A DNA stretch of 64,000 nucleotides, taken from contig NZ_CP130630.1 in the NCBI RefSeq assembly GCF_030551255.1, positions 558,001 to 622,000 of the forward strand. The letters are read 5' to 3'. This document shows positions 1-7,463 of the stretch, piece after piece. The notes under the pieces were generated by a model. That model did not search any database. It was not told the origin of the DNA and was given only the letters and a program-made list of their open reading frames with translations. This stretch comes from Streptomyces sp. NL15-2K (GTDB taxonomy: Bacteria; Actinomycetota; Actinomycetes; Streptomycetales; Streptomycetaceae). Every line of letters starts with the position of its first letter. Within the stretch, counting starts at the first letter, position 1. The position numbers and the translations under genes were made by a program.

Positions 1-246
1 GCCCTCGTCCTCGTTGAAGCCCGTGTCGGTGACCCGGGCGGTGACCCAGTGGGCCAGGTTCGCGGCGGCCTCGTCCGAGAGCCGGCCCTGTTCCCACCCG
101 GCGCGGGCCTCGCGGGCAGCGGAGCTGTCGTGCCGTGCGGTCTCCTCCAGCCAGACCGGTACGAGCCGCTCGACGACCGAGCGCTCCTCGGACGGGACCG
201 GCTGCCGCTGACGCTGTGAAACCGGCTGCTGGTGCTTGCTCTCCAT
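1..246 (-). CDS. Hypothetical protein, C-terminus cut by window edge
   Basis: An open minus-strand frame runs from an ATG at 246-244 to the window edge without a stop (82 codons visible). The peptide begins MESKHQQPVSQ, is rich in Gln, Arg and Glu at the start, then becomes helical and acidic (an EETARHDSSAAREARAGW-like segment). No family is recognised. It is divergent from the nucleotidyltransferase operon on the other strand, so the short gap between them should hold both promoters. No strong ribosome binding site is visible before the ATG. The plus-strand frame over the same bases has poorer, Ser/Arg-rich composition and is taken as a shadow. Confidence 0.55.
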   Translation of the reverse strand, partial: MESKHQQPVSQRQRQPVPSEERSVVERLVPVWLEETARHDSSAAREARAGWEQGRLSDEAAANLAHWVTARVTDTGFNEDEG

Positions 247-420
247 GAGGATCGAGTGCCCATCAATCGTCCGGAAAGTACGGAAAGTGAAGCCTCGCGC
301 CTTCTGTGCGGCGTTCGTGTCGAAGCCGGAGCACCGGGTACTCGGGCGTGCGTCGCGGCCCTTCGACCACGGTGCCCGGGGACGGGCCGGACGACGGGCC
401 GACCAGGAAAGGGGGCAGCG

Positions 421-1110
421 GTGACGCGGCACGCCGATGACCACGCATTCGACCAGCACGCCGGCGTCGCGGAGCTGCGGCTGGCCTCGGGGGATCCCCA
501 GCTCGTCCCCCAGAACGAGGCACTCGCGGAGGATCTGCCCCTGGACCGCAACCAGGCCATCCTGCAGGCCACCAAGCAGGTCGCCTCGATCCTGAAGCGG
601 AAGGGTCACGCCTTCGCCCTCGCCGGCAGCGTCGCCGTGTACGCCCACGGCGGCACCCAGAACCTCCAGCACGACGTCGATTTCTGCTTCCGGCCCGAGG
701 ACGCCGAGGCCGTCGCCGAGACGCTCCGAGAGGCCGGCCTGCCGGTGTACGCCCCGCCGGAGGACTGGCTGCTGAAGGCCAACTGCCTCGGACAGCAGGT
801 CGACCTCATCTTCGAACTGGCTCACCAACCCGTCACGACGGAACTGCTGGCGCGGGCCGAGGAGCTGTCGGTCGACTCGGTCTTCATGCCGGTCCTGTCG
901 CCGACCGACCTCGTGCACAGCCTCGTGGCCGCCTTCTCCGAGCACCACTGCGACTTCGGGGCGGTGCTGCCCATCGCCCGCACGCTGCGGGAGAAGGTCG
1001 ACTGGGAGGCGGTGCGCCGCGCCTGCGGGAGCGACCCGATGCCGGACGCGTTCTTCTACTTCCTGGAGCGGCTGGAGGTCATTCCGCCCAGGCCGAAGGA
1101 GGAGCAGTGA
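421..1110 (+). CDS. Nucleotidyltransferase-fold protein (AbiEii/NTP_transf-like)
   Basis: A 229-residue protein with the hallmark of small nucleotidyltransferases: a GS pair (residues 69-70) in a strand-turn-helix, followed by a DVDF motif (85-88) that would supply metal-binding aspartates. The rest resembles the predicted nucleotidyltransferases often filed as AbiEii-like or UPF-type. The substrate is unknown. The GTG at 421 is chosen because a GAAAGGGGG ribosome binding site sits just upstream; the longer frame to 232 has no such site and poor composition. The stop overlaps the ATG of the BON gene (TGATG), so translation is probably coupled in a three-gene operon with a metallophosphoesterase. 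An antitoxin-type partner was not seen, so a toxin role is not claimed. Confidence 0.7.
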   Translation: MTRHADDHAFDQHAGVAELRLASGDPQLVPQNEALAEDLPLDRNQAILQATKQVASILKRKGHAFALAGSVAVYAHGGTQNLQHDVDFCFRPEDAEAVAETLREAGLPVYAPPEDWLLKANCLGQQVDLIFELAHQPVTTELLARAEELSVDSVFMPVLSPTDLVHSLVAAFSEHHCDFGAVLPIARTLREKVDWEAVRRACGSDPMPDAFFYFLERLEVIPPRPKEEQ

Positions 1111-1406
1111 TGACCGAGCCCGTCGCGGACCACACGGGCACCGCCGGCGACGCCGCCGCGGCCGAGAACGTCGAATACCGGGTCGCCCACCTGCGCGACC
1201 GGCTCGCCGCGGAGGAACTCAGCGAACTGGGCGTACGGGCCGAGGTGCGGGCCGGGGCGGTGGTGGTGACCGGCACCGTTCCCTCTGTGCAGTGCCGGGA
1301 GACGGTGCTGCGGACCGTCAACGAGGCGCTGGCCGGGCTCGCCGTGCACACCGATGTCGTGGTGGCGGACAACGCCTCCCCCGACCATGCGGAGGACCTG
1401 CCATGA
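1110..1406 (+). CDS. BON-domain protein
   Basis: A small (98-residue) soluble protein. Residues about 25-90 fit a BON domain: an amphipathic helix (HLRDRLAAEELSELGVR), a strand ending in VVVTGTVPS, then a second helix (RETVLRTVNEAL) and a final strand. BON domains bind lipids or proteins and are frequent in stress proteins; there is no signal peptide, so this copy should be cytoplasmic. It overlaps both neighbours by stop-start fusions and is almost certainly co-translated with the nucleotidyltransferase and the phosphoesterase. A GTG one codon earlier is an equally possible start. Specific role unknown. Confidence 0.65.
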   Translation: MTEPVADHTGTAGDAAAAENVEYRVAHLRDRLAAEELSELGVRAEVRAGAVVVTGTVPSVQCRETVLRTVNEALAGLAVHTDVVVADNASPDHAEDLP

Positions 1407-2152
1407 TCCGCGTCGCCGCCGTGGGGGACATCCACATGGGGCCCGACACCCAGGGGCTGCTGCGGCCCGCCTTCGAGACCCTGCCCGACTGTGCCGACCT
1501 GCTGCTGCTGGCCGGCGACCTCACCCGCCACGGCACGCCGGAGGAGGCACGGGTGGTGGCCCAGGAGGTGCGGGGGCTGCCGGTGCCGGTCGTGGCCGTG
1601 CTCGGCAACCACGACCACCACGACGAGCAGCCCGACAAGGTCACCGGCATCCTCCAGGAGGCGGGCGTGACGGTGCTGGAGGGTGAGGGCACGGTGGTGG
1701 AGTGCGGCGCGACGCGCGTCGGCATCGCCGGGACCAAGGGCTTCGGCGGCGGATTCGTCGGACGCAGTGCCGGGGAGTTCGGCGAGCCGCTGATGAAGGA
1801 GTTCGTCCGCTACACCCGGCGCAGCGCCGACGGACTGCGCGCCGCGTTGGAGGAACTGGACCGGAAGGGCTGCGCGCTACGGGTCGCCCTCACCCACTTC
1901 TCCCCCGTCGCCGACACCCTCGCCGGTGAGCCGCCGGAGATCTATCCGTTCCTCGGCAGCTATCTGCTGGCCGAGGCGATCGACGTGGCGGGCGCCGACC
2001 TGTCCGTCCACGGCCACGCCCACGCGGGCACGGAGCACGGGATGACCGCGGGCGGCGTACGGGTGCGGAACGTGGCCCAGCCGGTCATCCGGCGGGCGTT
2101 CAACGTGTACCAGCTGCACACCCACGGCGACACCGACAGCGACACCGGGTGA
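1403..2152 (+). CDS. Metallophosphoesterase (calcineurin-like)
   Basis: A 249-residue protein with the complete calcineurin-like metal site: GDIH (D9, H11), GDL (D39), GNHDH (N69, H70, D71), a His at residue 165 in THF, and HGHAH (203-207). These residues bind two metals and hydrolyse phosphomono- or diesters. Size and motif spacing match small bacterial metallophosphoesterases that predict intracellular action. It starts at an ATG fused to the BON gene stop (ATGA) and is the last gene of the operon. The substrate cannot be read from sequence; pairing with a nucleotidyltransferase-fold protein suggests opposing addition and removal of a phosphate-linked group, which is an inference. Confidence 0.85.
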   Translation: MIRVAAVGDIHMGPDTQGLLRPAFETLPDCADLLLLAGDLTRHGTPEEARVVAQEVRGLPVPVVAVLGNHDHHDEQPDKVTGILQEAGVTVLEGEGTVVECGATRVGIAGTKGFGGGFVGRSAGEFGEPLMKEFVRYTRRSADGLRAALEELDRKGCALRVALTHFSPVADTLAGEPPEIYPFLGSYLLAEAIDVAGADLSVHGHAHAGTEHGMTAGGVRVRNVAQPVIRRAFNVYQLHTHGDTDSDTG

Positions 2153-2172
2153 CGTGACGGTTCCCCGGCGAC

Positions 2173-3329
2173 TCACGGCGCAGCGGCCTCGAGGTCCTGC
2201 CACGCCCGCTCCCGCACGTCCGGGCGCAGCAGGACCTCGACCGCCGTGCAGGCCAGCGCCTCGGTGGCCGCCGGCATCACCTGCCGGCCGCGGTCGGAAG
2301 CGGCCGCCGCGGCGAACTCGGGCGTGTGGTCGGAGCCGTCCGGATCCATGATCGCGACGAAGGGGTGGATGGCGGGCACGCGCCCGCTGACGTTGCCGAT
2401 GTCGGAGGAGCCCAGGTACACGCCCGGCTCGGGTGGCGTCACGCCGAGGCCGGCGCGTGCCAGGTGGCGGGCGAACCGTCCGGAGAGGACCGAGCTGTCG
2501 CGGAAGTGCTCGTAGCGGGGCGTGGCGCGTTCGACCGTGACGGTCGTCGCCGTGGCCCGGGCCACGCCCTGCGCGCAGGTGAGCAGTTCGCCCGCGAGAT
2601 CCTTCAGGGTGGCGGTCGTCTCCGCCCGCAGTCCGAAGATGCCTTCCGCGTACTCGGGGACGACGTTCGTCGCCCGGCCGCCGTCCGTGATGATGCCCTG
2701 GACGTGCGAGCCCTGAGGCAGTCGCCGTCCGACCACGGCGAGGGTGTTGAACAGCTGGATGAGCGCCGCGAGGGCGTCGATGAGGCCGGGCAGGGCGTCG
2801 TACTCCATCAGCAGGGCCACGGCCGGCCGGGACCGCGTGCCCGCCCGGGCGGCAAAGGCCGTCGGCAGTCCGGCGACGCCCCGCTCGACGACGAAGCCCT
2901 CCCGTTCCAGGGCCTGTGTCGAAAGTGGCGTCGTTCGCCCGGAGGGCGGGCCGGGCGCCCGCCGCGATGGGGGTCCCCCCGCTCGAGCGAAGCCGAGAGT
3001 GGGGGAGGCTGATGACTGCGTTGGTGCGTGCTCTCGGCGTGCCGGGCGGAAGCCCTCGTACTGGATGTACTTGGGCTTTCGCCCGGTGCGGCGAGTGGGG
3101 GCACCTCCCACGCCCTTAAGGCAGTGGGGGAGCGTGCCAGGCGTCGCCCGGCAGGCGCCACTTTCGACACAGGCCCTAGCTCCGCGCACAGCAGTGCCGC
3201 GGCCCGGTGTTCCTCGAAGGCGTACTCCGGATCGGCGTGCAGCGCGCAGCCCGCCTCCCACAGCCGCTCCGCCCGGTCGGCCACCTCCCCGCGCACCCGT
3301 GCGAGCACCTCGTCGACGGCGTCGGTCAC
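2173..3329 (-). pseudogene. M20-family amidohydrolase/peptidase, disrupted
   Basis: Two separated parts of one M20 protein are visible. The N-terminal part (from the GTG at 3329, with an AGGAGG site upstream) reads MTDAVDEVLARV... to LLCAEL; then comes a 265-base inverted-repeat element; then the frame resumes with EREGFVVERG and continues to GSHVQGIITDGGRA, NVVPE and SDHTPEF. Joining the two across one copy of CTAG restores Glu-Leu-Glu-Arg in frame. A second lesion is visible: after EYDALPG the protein jumps directly to LIDALAALIQLF, losing the region with the HGCGHN and PAEEGG metal-binding motifs expected for the family (roughly 130 residues by comparison from memory). The gene is therefore dead twice over. 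Intact homologues cleave aminoacyl or aminobenzoyl-glutamate amide bonds. Confidence 0.85.
2911..3175. mobile_element. MITE-like element, copy 1 (in M20 gene)
   Basis: A 265-base element without a transposase gene. Its ends are perfect inverted repeats: AGGGCCTGTGTCGAAAGTGG at 2909-2928 is matched exactly on the opposite strand at 3158-3177, and the match extends two more bases. It is flanked by CCAG (2907-2910) and CTAG (3176-3179), i.e. a CTAG target duplication with one base changed. The interior holds further near-palindromic segments, including the pair around 3035-3105 that is also present in the copy at 39260. The interior also contains two hairpin-forming G/C blocks (about 2970-3005 and 3100-3135). 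Confidence 0.85.
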
Positions 3330-3378
3330 GTGGGCCTCCTGGGGAGTCGTCCGCCTGCGTCGACGGTGCGGGTTCCAA

Positions 3379-3393
3379 GGACAGGTCCTGTCC
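3379..3393. promoter_or_regulatory. Perfect palindrome GGACAG-N3-CTGTCC, possible operator
   Basis: GGACAG and CTGTCC flank a 3-base centre in the gap between the M20 pseudogene (minus) and the molybdopterin oxidoreductase (plus). It lies 100 bases before the oxidoreductase ATG, a suitable place for a repressor or activator. No regulator gene adjoins it, so its cognate protein is unknown. Confidence 0.35.
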
Positions 3394-3492
3394 ACACCCA
3401 CCGGGCGGCCCGGTGACGTTGGCGGACTGTGGCCGGGGGTACTCGGGGCCGGTCGGTCCGACGCTCGGACGGCTCGTGGCCGGGAGGGTGGC

Positions 3493-5985
3493 ATGGGGAA
3501 TGCGGTGGACCGGATAGCGCGGCCGTGGGGCGATCGCTCGCCGTACGGGCGTCATGAGCCGTGGCCGGCCAGGGTGGACACGTACCTGACGGACGGGGTG
3601 GAGCCCGGCAGCGTACAGAAGTGGGTGCAGTCGGCGTCGATCCTGCATTCCGACGGCGACGCCATGGACATCGCCGTGGTCGACGGCCGTATGGCGGGCG
3701 TGCGGGGCCGGGCCGTGGACCGGGTCAACCGCGGCAGGCTGGGGCCCAAGGACCTGTTCGGCTGGCAGGCGAACGCCGCCGCGGACCGGCTGACCAGGCC
3801 CCTCGTCAGGCGTGACGGGCGGTTGACGGAGACGGACTGGGACACCGCGATGGAGCTGGTGGCCGCCCGCTCCCGGGAACTGCTGAAGGAGCGCGGGCCC
3901 GGGGCGATCGGGTTCTACACCACCGGTCAGCTGTTCCTGGAGGAGTACTACACGCTGGCGGTCCTCGCCCGGGCCGGGATCGGCACGAACCATCTCGACG
4001 GCAACACCCGGTTGTGCACGTCGACAGCCGCGGAGGCGCTGAAGCAGTCGTTCGGCTGCGACGGGCAGCCGGGCAGTTACGACGATTTCGACCACGCCGA
4101 CGTGATCGCTCTGTTCGGCCACAACCTGGCCGAGACCCAGGACGTGCAGTGGATGCGGGTGCTGGACCGGCTCGAGGGGGCCGACCCGCCGCGCCTGGTG
4201 TGCGTGGATCCCCGGCCCACGCGGGTGGCCCGGCATGCGACGGTGCACCTGGCGCCCCGGGTGGGCACCAATGTCGCGCTGCTCAACGCGCTGCTGCACG
4301 AGACGATCCGGCACGACCGGGTCGATCACGACTTCGTCGCGGCGCACACCGTCGGCTTCGACGAGCTGGCCGAGCGGGTGGCGGGCTGCACACCCGAGTG
4401 GGCGGCGCGCATCTGCGACGTTCCGGCCGCACGGATCGCCGAGGCGGCCGAGATCCTCGGTACGGCGGACGCGTTGCTGTCCACCGTGCTCCAGGGCGTC
4501 TACCAGTCGCACCAGGCCACGGCGGCCGCCGTACAGGTGAACAACCTGCACCTGATCCGCGGCATGCTGGGCCGCCCGGGCGCCGGCGTACTGCAGATGA
4601 ACGGCCAGCCCACCGCCCAGAACACCCGCGAGTGCGGCGCGAACGGGGATCTGCCGGGCTTCCGCAACTGGCAGAACGACGCCCACGTCGCCGACCTCGC
4701 GCGGGTGTGGAACGTCGAGCCCTCGAGGATCCCGCACTACGCGCCGCCCACGCACGCGATGCAGATGGTGCGGTACGCCGAGCAGGGCTCGATCCGCATG
4801 ATGTGGATCAGCGGCACCAACCCCGCCGTCTCCCTGCCGGACCTGGCCAGGATCCGCTCGGTGCTGAGGCAGGAACGGCTGTTCACGGTGGTGCAAGATC
4901 TGTACCTGACGGAGACCGCCCGGCTCGCCGACGTCGTCCTGCCGGCCGCGACCTGGGGGGAGAAGACCGGCACGCTCACCAACGCCGACCGTACGGTGCA
5001 CCTGTCGGAGAAGGCGGTCGAGCCGCCCGGCGAGGCCCGGAGCGACCTGGACATCTTCCTGGACTACGCCCGGCGGATGGACTTCCGCGACAAGGACGGC
5101 GAGCCGCTGATCGGCTGGCGGGATCCCCGGGCGGCGTTCGAGGCGTGGCAGCGCTGCAGCGCCGGCCGCCCCTGCGACTACACGGGGCTGTCCTACGACA
5201 GGCTCCGCGGCGGCAGCGGCATCCAGTGGCCCTGCACCGAGCAGGCGCCGGAGGGAACCGAGCGGCTCTACACCGACCGCGTCACCTGGGCCCACCCGGA
5301 CGTCTGTGAGAGCTACGGCAAGGACCTGGAGACCGGGGCCACGAGCAGCGCGGTGGAGTACCGCTCCCTCAACCCGGACGGCAAGGCCGTGCTCAGGGCC
5401 GCCGCCTATGTGCCGCCGCACGAGATGCCGAGTGAGCGGTACCCGTTCCAGCTGTCGACGGGCCGCACGCTCTACCACTTCCACACGCGGACCAAGACCG
5501 GACGGACACCCCAGCTCGACCGCGCCGCGCCGGAGGTGTGGGTGGAGGTCTGCGGCGCGGACGCGTCCCGCCTCGAACTGGTCGAGGGCGATCTCGTCAC
5601 GGTCACCACCGCGCGGGGATCCCTGCAGGCACGGGTACGCGTGAGCGACATCCGGCCGGGGCTGCTGTTCGTTCCCTTCCACTACGGCTACTGGGACACC
5701 AAGGAAGGGAACGGTCCGGGCGGCGACGAGCCGGGGCGAGCGGCGAACGAGACGACGGTCACCGACTGGGACCCGGCGTCGAAGCAGCCGCTGTTCAAGA
5801 CCGCCGCCGCCGCGGTCACCCTGGTCGCACGCGGCCACAGCGCGTGCGCCCCGGCCCCCACCACCACCGCGTCGGCTCCGGCGGTCACGGGCTCCGTACC
5901 GGCCACGGCCGGCGGACGGGCGGCGTACGCGTCCCGCGAGCCCGGACAACCGGCCCGGGTCGTCCCTCGGAAAGGCACCCCGTGA
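3493..5985 (+). CDS. Molybdopterin oxidoreductase (nitrate reductase/formate dehydrogenase-like)
   Basis: An 830-residue member of the DMSO-reductase superfamily, covering the molybdopterin oxidoreductase domain (about 95-560) and the C-terminal molydopterin-dinucleotide-binding domain (about 665-800, with YHFHTRTKTGR and a VPFHYGYWD segment). Expected pterin-site segments are visible: HLDGNTRLCTS, NGQPTAQNTREC, GTNPAVSLPD, VVLPAATWGEKTGT. The N-terminus lacks the usual CxxCxxxC iron-sulfur motif: the aligned stretch (residues 44-56) reads WVQSASILHSDGD and the first cysteine in the protein is C175. The family label nitrate reductase is therefore only by similarity. The ATG at 3493 has GGGAGGG upstream. 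The stop overlaps the GTG of the next gene (GTGA). The last 50 residues are a low-complexity Ala/Thr/Pro tail. Confidence 0.85.
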   Translation: MGNAVDRIARPWGDRSPYGRHEPWPARVDTYLTDGVEPGSVQKWVQSASILHSDGDAMDIAVVDGRMAGVRGRAVDRVNRGRLGPKDLFGWQANAAADRLTRPLVRRDGRLTETDWDTAMELVAARSRELLKERGPGAIGFYTTGQLFLEEYYTLAVLARAGIGTNHLDGNTRLCTSTAAEALKQSFGCDGQPGSYDDFDHADVIALFGHNLAETQDVQWMRVLDRLEGADPPRLVCVDPRPTRVARHATVHLAPRVGTNVALLNALLHETIRHDRVDHDFVAAHTVGFDELAERVAGCTPEWAARICDVPAARIAEAAEILGTADALLSTVLQGVYQSHQATAAAVQVNNLHLIRGMLGRPGAGVLQMNGQPTAQNTRECGANGDLPGFRNWQNDAHVADLARVWNVEPSRIPHYAPPTHAMQMVRYAEQGSIRMMWISGTNPAVSLPDLARIRSVLRQERLFTVVQDLYLTETARLADVVLPAATWGEKTGTLTNADRTVHLSEKAVEPPGEARSDLDIFLDYARRMDFRDKDGEPLIGWRDPRAAFEAWQRCSAGRPCDYTGLSYDRLRGGSGIQWPCTEQAPEGTERLYTDRVTWAHPDVCESYGKDLETGATSSAVEYRSLNPDGKAVLRAAAYVPPHEMPSERYPFQLSTGRTLYHFHTRTKTGRTPQLDRAAPEVWVEVCGADASRLELVEGDLVTVTTARGSLQARVRVSDIRPGLLFVPFHYGYWDTKEGNGPGGDEPGRAANETTVTDWDPASKQPLFKTAAAAVTLVARGHSACAPAPTTTASAPAVTGSVPATAGGRAAYASREPGQPARVVPRKGTP

Positions 5986-6470
5986 ACGGCATCACCCTCA
6001 CCCTGCGCGTCCTGCACCACGGCGAACGACGGCTGGCGCACGACCTCGTGACCATGGCCGAGCGCCACGCCGTCGAGCACGAGATCCACCATGTGGCCAC
6101 CGACCTGGCCGCCTGGTCGAACGCCCACGTGCGACGCCTCGCCGACCTCGCCGCCGATCACGGCCTGCGTCTCGGCGGTCCGCATGACCCGTCCGACGGT
6201 CTGCTCGCCACGCTCAGGAGCAAGGCGTCGCAGGCCGCGGGGCATCGGCCCGAGCCGGGGCTGCTGCTCCTGCGTGATCTGTGCGAACTGCACCTGGCCG
6301 CCGCGGAGAACTCACTGCACTGGGAGATGCTGGCCCAGGCCGCCCAGGCGTCGAAGGACACCAAGCTGCTGGAGCTGGCTTCGGAGTGTCATCCGCAGAC
6401 GCTGCGCCAGATGCGCTGGACCGACACTCTGATCAAAGAGCTGTCGCCGCAGATCCTGACGAGTCTGTGA
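5982..6470 (+). CDS. Small helical protein coupled to the Mo oxidoreductase
   Basis: A 162-residue, apparently all-helical protein with many His, Glu and Asp residues (HHGERRLAHDLVTMAERHAVEHE at the start, HLAAAENSLHWEML and SECHPQTLRQM later). The pattern suggests a four-helix bundle of the ferritin/hemerythrin kind, but no exact family is recognised and metal binding is an inference. Its GTG start is fused to the stop of the molybdopterin oxidoreductase, so the two are translationally coupled and probably function together, for example as a chaperone or electron-transfer partner. A hemerythrin-domain gene follows 83 bases later. Confidence 0.65.
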   Translation: MNGITLTLRVLHHGERRLAHDLVTMAERHAVEHEIHHVATDLAAWSNAHVRRLADLAADHGLRLGGPHDPSDGLLATLRSKASQAAGHRPEPGLLLLRDLCELHLAAAENSLHWEMLAQAAQASKDTKLLELASECHPQTLRQMRWTDTLIKELSPQILTSL

Positions 6471-6553
6471 CGGCGTAGGACGTACGGCCCGGGGCACTCG
6501 GGGTTCTGGCGGGTCCGCCCCGGAGCCGCCACCCCTGGCTGGAGGTGAAGGGC

Positions 6554-7117
6554 ATGGGACATGGAGGAGACGTCATCGACGAGCTGGTGACCGATCACCG
6601 GGAGGTCGAGGACATCTTCGGCCGGATCGCGGCACTTCCGTTCGCCGACAAGGACCGTAAGGTCTACGCCGATCAGGTCACCATGGAGCTCGTACGGCAC
6701 TCGGTGGCCGAGGAGGCCTACCTCTATCCGGCCGTGCGGGAGCATGTGCCAGGCGGGGACGCGATGGCCGACAAGGAACTCGAGGACCACGCCAAGGCCG
6801 AGCAGATCATGAAGGATCTGGAGGACTGCGACGCGGACGATCCCGAGTTCGACCGGCTCATCGGCATGCTGATGAACGAGATCCGCTCGCACGTGGCCGA
6901 CGAGGAGGAGAACCTCTTCCCCAGGCTGCGCGCGGCATGCCCCGCCGAAGCGCTCGACGAGCTGGGCAACAAGGTCCGCATGGCCAAGAAGGTCGCGCCG
7001 ACCCGGCCGCACCCGTCCGCGCCGGACAAGCCTCCGGCCAACAAACTGCTCGCACCAGGGGCCGGCCTGGTCGACCGCCTGCGGGACGCGCTGACAGGCC
7101 GCGGCAAGCCCGACTGA
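6554..7117 (+). CDS. Hemerythrin HHE domain protein
   Basis: A 187-residue protein. Residues about 8-140 form a hemerythrin-like four-helix bundle with the expected His/Glu pairs: TDHREVED, RHSVAEEAYLYP, EDHAKAEQ and SHVADEEENLFP. Such domains bind a di-iron centre and sense or carry oxygen, nitric oxide or iron. The C-terminal 45 residues are Pro/Lys-rich and unstructured. The ATG at 6554 is preferred over the upstream GTG because GGAGG lies 8 bases before it. A strong intrinsic terminator follows. Co-orientation with the molybdopterin oxidoreductase and its helical partner suggests a redox-related unit, possibly one transcript. Confidence 0.85.
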   Translation: MGHGGDVIDELVTDHREVEDIFGRIAALPFADKDRKVYADQVTMELVRHSVAEEAYLYPAVREHVPGGDAMADKELEDHAKAEQIMKDLEDCDADDPEFDRLIGMLMNEIRSHVADEEENLFPRLRAACPAEALDELGNKVRMAKKVAPTRPHPSAPDKPPANKLLAPGAGLVDRLRDALTGRGKPD

Positions 7118-7147
7118 CACCCACACCGGCACCCGCTCCCGTCCCCA

Positions 7148-7177
7148 GGGCCCGTCGCTACGGCGACGGGCCCTTTT
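7148..7177 (+). terminator. Intrinsic terminator after hemerythrin gene
   Basis: An 11-bp perfect stem (GGGCCCGTCGC / GCGACGGGCCC) with a TACG tetraloop and a TTTT tail. It closes the 3493-7117 plus-strand unit. The remaining bases up to the MFS start at 7464 hold no convincing gene and should contain the MFS promoter. Confidence 0.9.
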
Positions 7178-7463
7178 CCGCGCTTTCGCTGTGACATACG
7201 GCACGGGAAGCGCCGGAGAGGCGGCGCTCCCACCAACGCTGTGATCAACCGCACTCGGAGCGCCAAGTGCCGTATGCCGTCGGACGGTTGGGAAGACGTG
7301 CGGCGGTGGAGCACCGTGGACCGGCACCGACTCGCCCCTCCCCTCTGCCACGATGGTCCGCGCCGTACCCCGGCTCTCAGGAGCAGCCGCGCAGCGCAGC
7401 CGGCGTTCCCTTTCTCGCCGACACCTCCACTGAGTCCTCCGACTCGTCTACGAGTAACGCACT

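Noticed and set aside
3028..3492. N-terminal extension of the molybdopterin oxidoreductase frame
   Set aside because: It reads through the MITE and the 5' end of the M20 pseudogene; the start at 3493 has a ribosome binding site and begins the conserved protein.
3970..4000. Reading the molybdopterin oxidoreductase as a confirmed nitrate reductase
   Set aside because: The iron-sulfur motif is missing and no nitrate transporter or nitrite reductase genes are nearby, so only the superfamily is claimed.
2173..5949. A 1258-codon open frame on the minus strand
   Set aside because: Only the 3' third encodes the M20 fragment; the rest is antisense to the molybdopterin oxidoreductase with Arg/Pro-rich, shadow-type composition.
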